A stretch of 64,000 nucleotides of DNA from Bacteroidia bacterium (GTDB taxonomy: Bacteria; Bacteroidota; Bacteroidia; Flavobacteriales; Flavobacteriaceae). This document shows, piece by piece, positions 61,311 to 64,000 of this stretch. The stretch is taken from positions 1-64,000 of the forward strand of contig JAUIDI010000007.1 in the NCBI GenBank assembly GCA_030428705.1, in the 5' to 3' direction. The notes beneath the pieces are model-generated. The model ran no database searches. It was not told the DNA's origin and was given only the letters and a program-made list of their open reading frames with translations. Position numbers and translations under genes: made by a program. Within the stretch, counting starts at the first letter, position 1, and each line of letters begins with the position of its first letter.

Positions 61311-63041
61311 CTAGGATTTCGAACTACCTCTTTTCCTTTTCTTCCAAAAGTAATCACCGACAAAATACAGTGCGAGTGCAATTAGAAAATATTTGAAATA
61401 TGATACGGGTTCTCCGCTGCCGTGCACTGTCGTAAAAATACGGTCCCAACGGGGTTTCCATTTCCATGGCGGGTTGACGTTCAGTCCCTTGGCATCCTTA
61501 AAATTGTCAAAACTCAACCAAATGAATATGGGGGTTCCCACTATGTGATTTTCCGGAACATAACCCCAAGCCCGACTGTCTTCCGAATGGTCGCGGTTAT
61601 CTCCCATCATCCAATAATAGTCTTGTTTGAAGGTATAACTGTCCGCAACTTCACCATTGACAGTAACCTGATTTCCCTTTACGCCCACAGTGTTGCCTTC
61701 ATACTCCCGGATAATCTTTTTGTACAAAGGAAGTACCTTCAAATTCAAAGGTACGGTTGCACCTGCTTTTGGAATATATATTGGCCCCAACTGATCGTAA
61801 TTCCAAGGGTAATCCGGACTTTGCGGAAAAAGGTTGATGCCTCTCTTGCCAACTGGTTCAACTACTCGTATTACGGAATCTATTTCGCTACTGTTTCTAA
61901 GTTGCCCCACCATTTCATCCGTTAAGGTAGCCTGTCTGGCACGGCCGGTTTCTTCGGTCAAGGCAATACCGTATTTCCGAACGACTTCGATTGGGATTCC
62001 CATATTCTTGGTAATCAATTCAAATTTACCATCTGCCCGTTTGTTGAACCCTAAAATATATTCATTGATAATATTGGCCTGTTCCTGATTGAGACCTCCA
62101 ACGATGAAAGTACGGTTAAACTCCTCAACACCGACTTGTTGCAGTAATTTGGTCGACACCCCTTTGTTCGAATAAACCATATAATCATATTGGGGTTTTG
62201 CCCTATCGGGAAGCTCCAATTGTTTACCGTTTATAAAAACATATCCGTCCCGTACTTCTAGCGAATCCCCTGGAAGTCCCACGCACCGTTTTACATAATT
62301 CGATTTTTTGTCGATAGGTTTTTTCACGCCCTCTTCCCGTTTGAAAAAAATGCGCACGGTATCTGCCGGCCAACTGAAAACCACGATTTCGTTACGTTTG
62401 ATCTTTTTGAACCCCGGAAGCCTAAAATAGGGTATTTGGGGTTTGTTGAGGTAAGAACGTGTTCCCAGTATCGGCAATGTGTCATGCACCATAGGTGCCG
62501 CCACTGCTGTCATCGGCGTACGCGCCCCATAATGGAATTTACTAACGAACAAAAGATCTCCGATTCTAAGAGTACGTTCCAAAGATCCCGTCGGTATTAC
62601 ATAAGGCTGAATGAAATAGGTATGGACCAATGTGGCCGCGACTATGGCAAAAACAATCGAACTGACCCATTCACCGGCTACGGACCTTGGGTGGAGGCTT
62701 CGATTTTCTACATATTTAACGTCGAGCATGTAATTGACATAATAGATATAGAAGCCCAAGGTCAAAATGACCAGCCACGTTTCGAAAAGACTATGCCTGC
62801 CGAAACTACGAATGGTCTCTACCCATATCACCGGAAACATCAATAAATTGATAATCGGAATAAACAATAAGATTACCCACCACTTGGGCCGGTTGATGAT
62901 CTGCATCAAAACGATGGCGTTGTATATAGGTACAGCTGCTTCCCATGCTTTTCTACCGGCCTTTATGTATAATTTCCAGGTGCCTAGAAAATGGATTACC
63001 TGTATAATCAAAATAAAAAGTATCCAACCCGTTGTGTCCAT
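61311..63041 (-). CDS. lepB: Signal peptidase I (long Bacteroidota form)
   Basis: 576 residues. Three or more N-terminal membrane segments (about 3-22, 50-75, 85-107, 125-145) precede the S26 protease. The Ser nucleophile is Ser153 in IPTGSLERTLRIGD, and the Lys base is in SNYVKRCVGLPGDSLEV (about residue 243). Late boxes include YWMMGDNRDHSEDSRAWG. An insert of roughly 150 residues separates the Lys box from the late box. A C-terminal membrane span (about 550-568) is present. It cuts signal peptides at the periplasmic face. dapB lies 148 bp upstream. Confidence 0.94.
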   Translation of the reverse strand: MDTTGWILFILIIQVIHFLGTWKLYIKAGRKAWEAAVPIYNAIVLMQIINRPKWWVILLFIPIINLLMFPVIWVETIRSFGRHSLFETWLVILTLGFYIYYVNYMLDVKYVENRSLHPRSVAGEWVSSIVFAIVAATLVHTYFIQPYVIPTGSLERTLRIGDLLFVSKFHYGARTPMTAVAAPMVHDTLPILGTRSYLNKPQIPYFRLPGFKKIKRNEIVVFSWPADTVRIFFKREEGVKKPIDKKSNYVKRCVGLPGDSLEVRDGYVFINGKQLELPDRAKPQYDYMVYSNKGVSTKLLQQVGVEEFNRTFIVGGLNQEQANIINEYILGFNKRADGKFELITKNMGIPIEVVRKYGIALTEETGRARQATLTDEMVGQLRNSSEIDSVIRVVEPVGKRGINLFPQSPDYPWNYDQLGPIYIPKAGATVPLNLKVLPLYKKIIREYEGNTVGVKGNQVTVNGEVADSYTFKQDYYWMMGDNRDHSEDSRAWGYVPENHIVGTPIFIWLSFDNFKDAKGLNVNPPWKWKPRWDRIFTTVHGSGEPVSYFKYFLIALALYFVGDYFWKKRKRGSSKS

Positions 63042-63189
63042 ATTAACTTATGGTTTTTTTTGCTATCGTTTGATAAGGTGAATCAAGGTTTCAAATGGCA
63101 TTGTCCCGCTAATTTGAAATATTCATAAATGGATATACCGAAAAAACCTTTCGCAATTAAATGTTTTTATCCGTCATATATTGTGCGCG

Positions 63190-63891
63190 TTAACCAAGGT
63201 TTAACACATCTTTCATGGTGAATACGCCCTTTTTCCCGATTATCCACTCAGCTGCGGTAACCGCTCCCAAAGCAAATCCCTGCCGATTATGGGCGGTGTG
63301 CTTTATTTCAATGCTATCGACAATGCTGTTATAAGTTACGGTATGGGTGCCGGGTACCGCTTCGATTCTTTTGGACGTTATTCCAATTTCATTGCGGTCG
63401 CCTTGCCCCAATTTCCAATCATGATAATTTGAATTCTTGATGACTCCATCGGCCAAGGTAATTGCGGTACCGCTCGGGGCATCCAATTTTTGGGTATGAT
63501 GAATTTCTTCCATAGCCACACCATACTGGTCCAGGTTTTTCATCATCTTGGCGAGATAAGTGTTCAGTTCAAAAAATAGGTTCACACCAAGGCTAAAATT
63601 AGAGGCGTAAATAAACGCTCCTTCTTTTTCATGACAAAGTGAAACGGCTTTGTCAAAATCCTTTAACCATCCTGTAGTTCCCGAGATTACCGGAATTCCA
63701 TGTTCAAAACAATTGCTGATATTTCCGAACGCTGCATCGGGCATACTAAAATCTATGGCGACATCCATATTCGAAAAGTCGATTTCCGGGGTATCGACAT
63801 CAATGCGGGCAACAATGTCATGGCCTCTTTCCAAAGCGATCTTTTCGATCATTTTCCCCATTTTTCCATACCCGAACAATGCTATTCTCAT
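63190..63891 (-). CDS. dapB: 4-hydroxy-tetrahydrodipicolinate reductase
   Basis: 233 residues. It reduces the dihydrodipicolinate precursor in lysine and diaminopimelate synthesis. Seen: the nucleotide-binding GYGKMGKMIE, DVAIDFSMPDAA, ISGTTGW, YASNFSLGVNLFFELN, EEIHHTQKLDAPSGTAI with the catalytic His and Lys, and the late HTAHNRQGFALGAV. The length is slightly short for the family but typical of Bacteroidota. It follows the partial gene by 3 bp. Confidence 0.95.
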   Translation of the reverse strand: MRIALFGYGKMGKMIEKIALERGHDIVARIDVDTPEIDFSNMDVAIDFSMPDAAFGNISNCFEHGIPVISGTTGWLKDFDKAVSLCHEKEGAFIYASNFSLGVNLFFELNTYLAKMMKNLDQYGVAMEEIHHTQKLDAPSGTAITLADGVIKNSNYHDWKLGQGDRNEIGITSKRIEAVPGTHTVTYNSIVDSIEIKHTAHNRQGFALGAVTAAEWIIGKKGVFTMKDVLNLG

Positions 63892-63894
63892 ATT

Positions 63895-64000
63895 TTAAAA
63901 TTTGATGACGAAGGCCATCCCGTAACTGGGATTATTACTTATTGGGTCAAGGTCAAGATACGGCTTCATATCAAAACTCAGATCATCATCGACATTGAAC
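63895..64000 (-). CDS. C-terminal end of a gene cut by the window edge (possibly DUF5683)
   Basis: 34 codons and a TAA are visible, ending SYGMAFVIKF. The stop is 3 bp before the dapB start on the same strand. In many flavobacteria a DUF5683 membrane protein gene precedes dapB, after parA and parB; the identity is inferred from that order, not from the residues. Confidence 0.5.
   Translation of the reverse strand, partial: FNVDDDLSFDMKPYLDLDPISNNPSYGMAFVIKF

Noticed and set aside
1-64000. tRNA, rRNA, riboswitch, prophage or insertion sequence
   Set aside because: None could be recognised by eye; a search with covariance models would be needed to exclude small RNAs.

Overview
The window is a stretch of chromosome from a member of the Flavobacteriaceae (phylum Bacteroidota), probably marine. 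The evidence is a gldI-type gliding-motility peptidyl-prolyl isomerase, an OstA-like gene, DUF349, DUF3810 and DUF721 genes, a long Bacteroidota-type signal peptidase I, many lipoproteins with short MK...C leaders, and Bacteroidota -7 boxes (TAnnTTTG) before several genes. The genus cannot be fixed from the sequence alone. No tRNA, rRNA, CRISPR array or recognisable transposase gene was seen.

Left edge (1-2777): an accessory, integron-like region. A tyrosine recombinase gene (1659-2777, minus) is followed, in its own direction of transcription, by tightly packed single-gene units of unknown function (1073-1486 and 260-724). They are separated by about 340 bp of elaborate nested palindromes. 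Two copies of the spacer share a perfect 99-bp module and stems that differ in sequence but keep their pairing. The array runs off the left edge. The recombinase has the full R-K-H-R-H-Y catalytic set and a tail like that of IntI, but lacks the extra IntI domain. This is the best candidate for an undescribed system here.

2780-16914 (all minus): an amidohydrolase lipoprotein, a DUF349 protein, aroE with a heptamer microsatellite at its start, two tandem DUF368 (PopT-like, undecaprenyl-phosphate translocase family) proteins, a TPR protein, a class III aminotransferase overlapping an OstA-like gene, then a DinB-domain secreted protein, a double SnoaL-like protein and an AraC-type regulator.

17076-25506 (minus): a six-gene glycan-processing operon with sialate O-acetylesterase, two Tat-exported Gfo/Idh/MocA proteins (one GH109-like), a DUF1080 lipoprotein, a Tat-exported sugar isomerase-like TIM barrel and a double SGNH esterase. 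The gene set resembles the oxidation-elimination (3-keto) route of glycoside cleavage, joined to deacetylation.

25638-31779 (minus): purA, a Fur-family regulator, spoT/relA, an M48 protease and a TrmH-family methyltransferase. 31853-38665 (plus): a lipoprotein and an almost complete molybdenum cofactor cluster (moaD, moaE, moaA, moaC, mobA, a MoeB-rhodanese fusion, a TSUP permease, moeA). 38706-45064 (minus): an S9 peptidase with two amidohydrolase-like proteins, parts of which lack metal ligands.

45174-64000: mostly conserved housekeeping genes, including DUF3810, pepD, a cyclophilin-FKBP fusion, gldI, nrnA, a PhoD-like phosphatase, ndk, DUF721, a lipocalin-like lipoprotein, recF, a TPR protein, ribH, mutL, two rhomboid proteases, an EEP-family protein, DUF6122, WbqC-like, lepB, dapB and the end of a further gene. 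Two strong bidirectional terminators separate convergent pairs.
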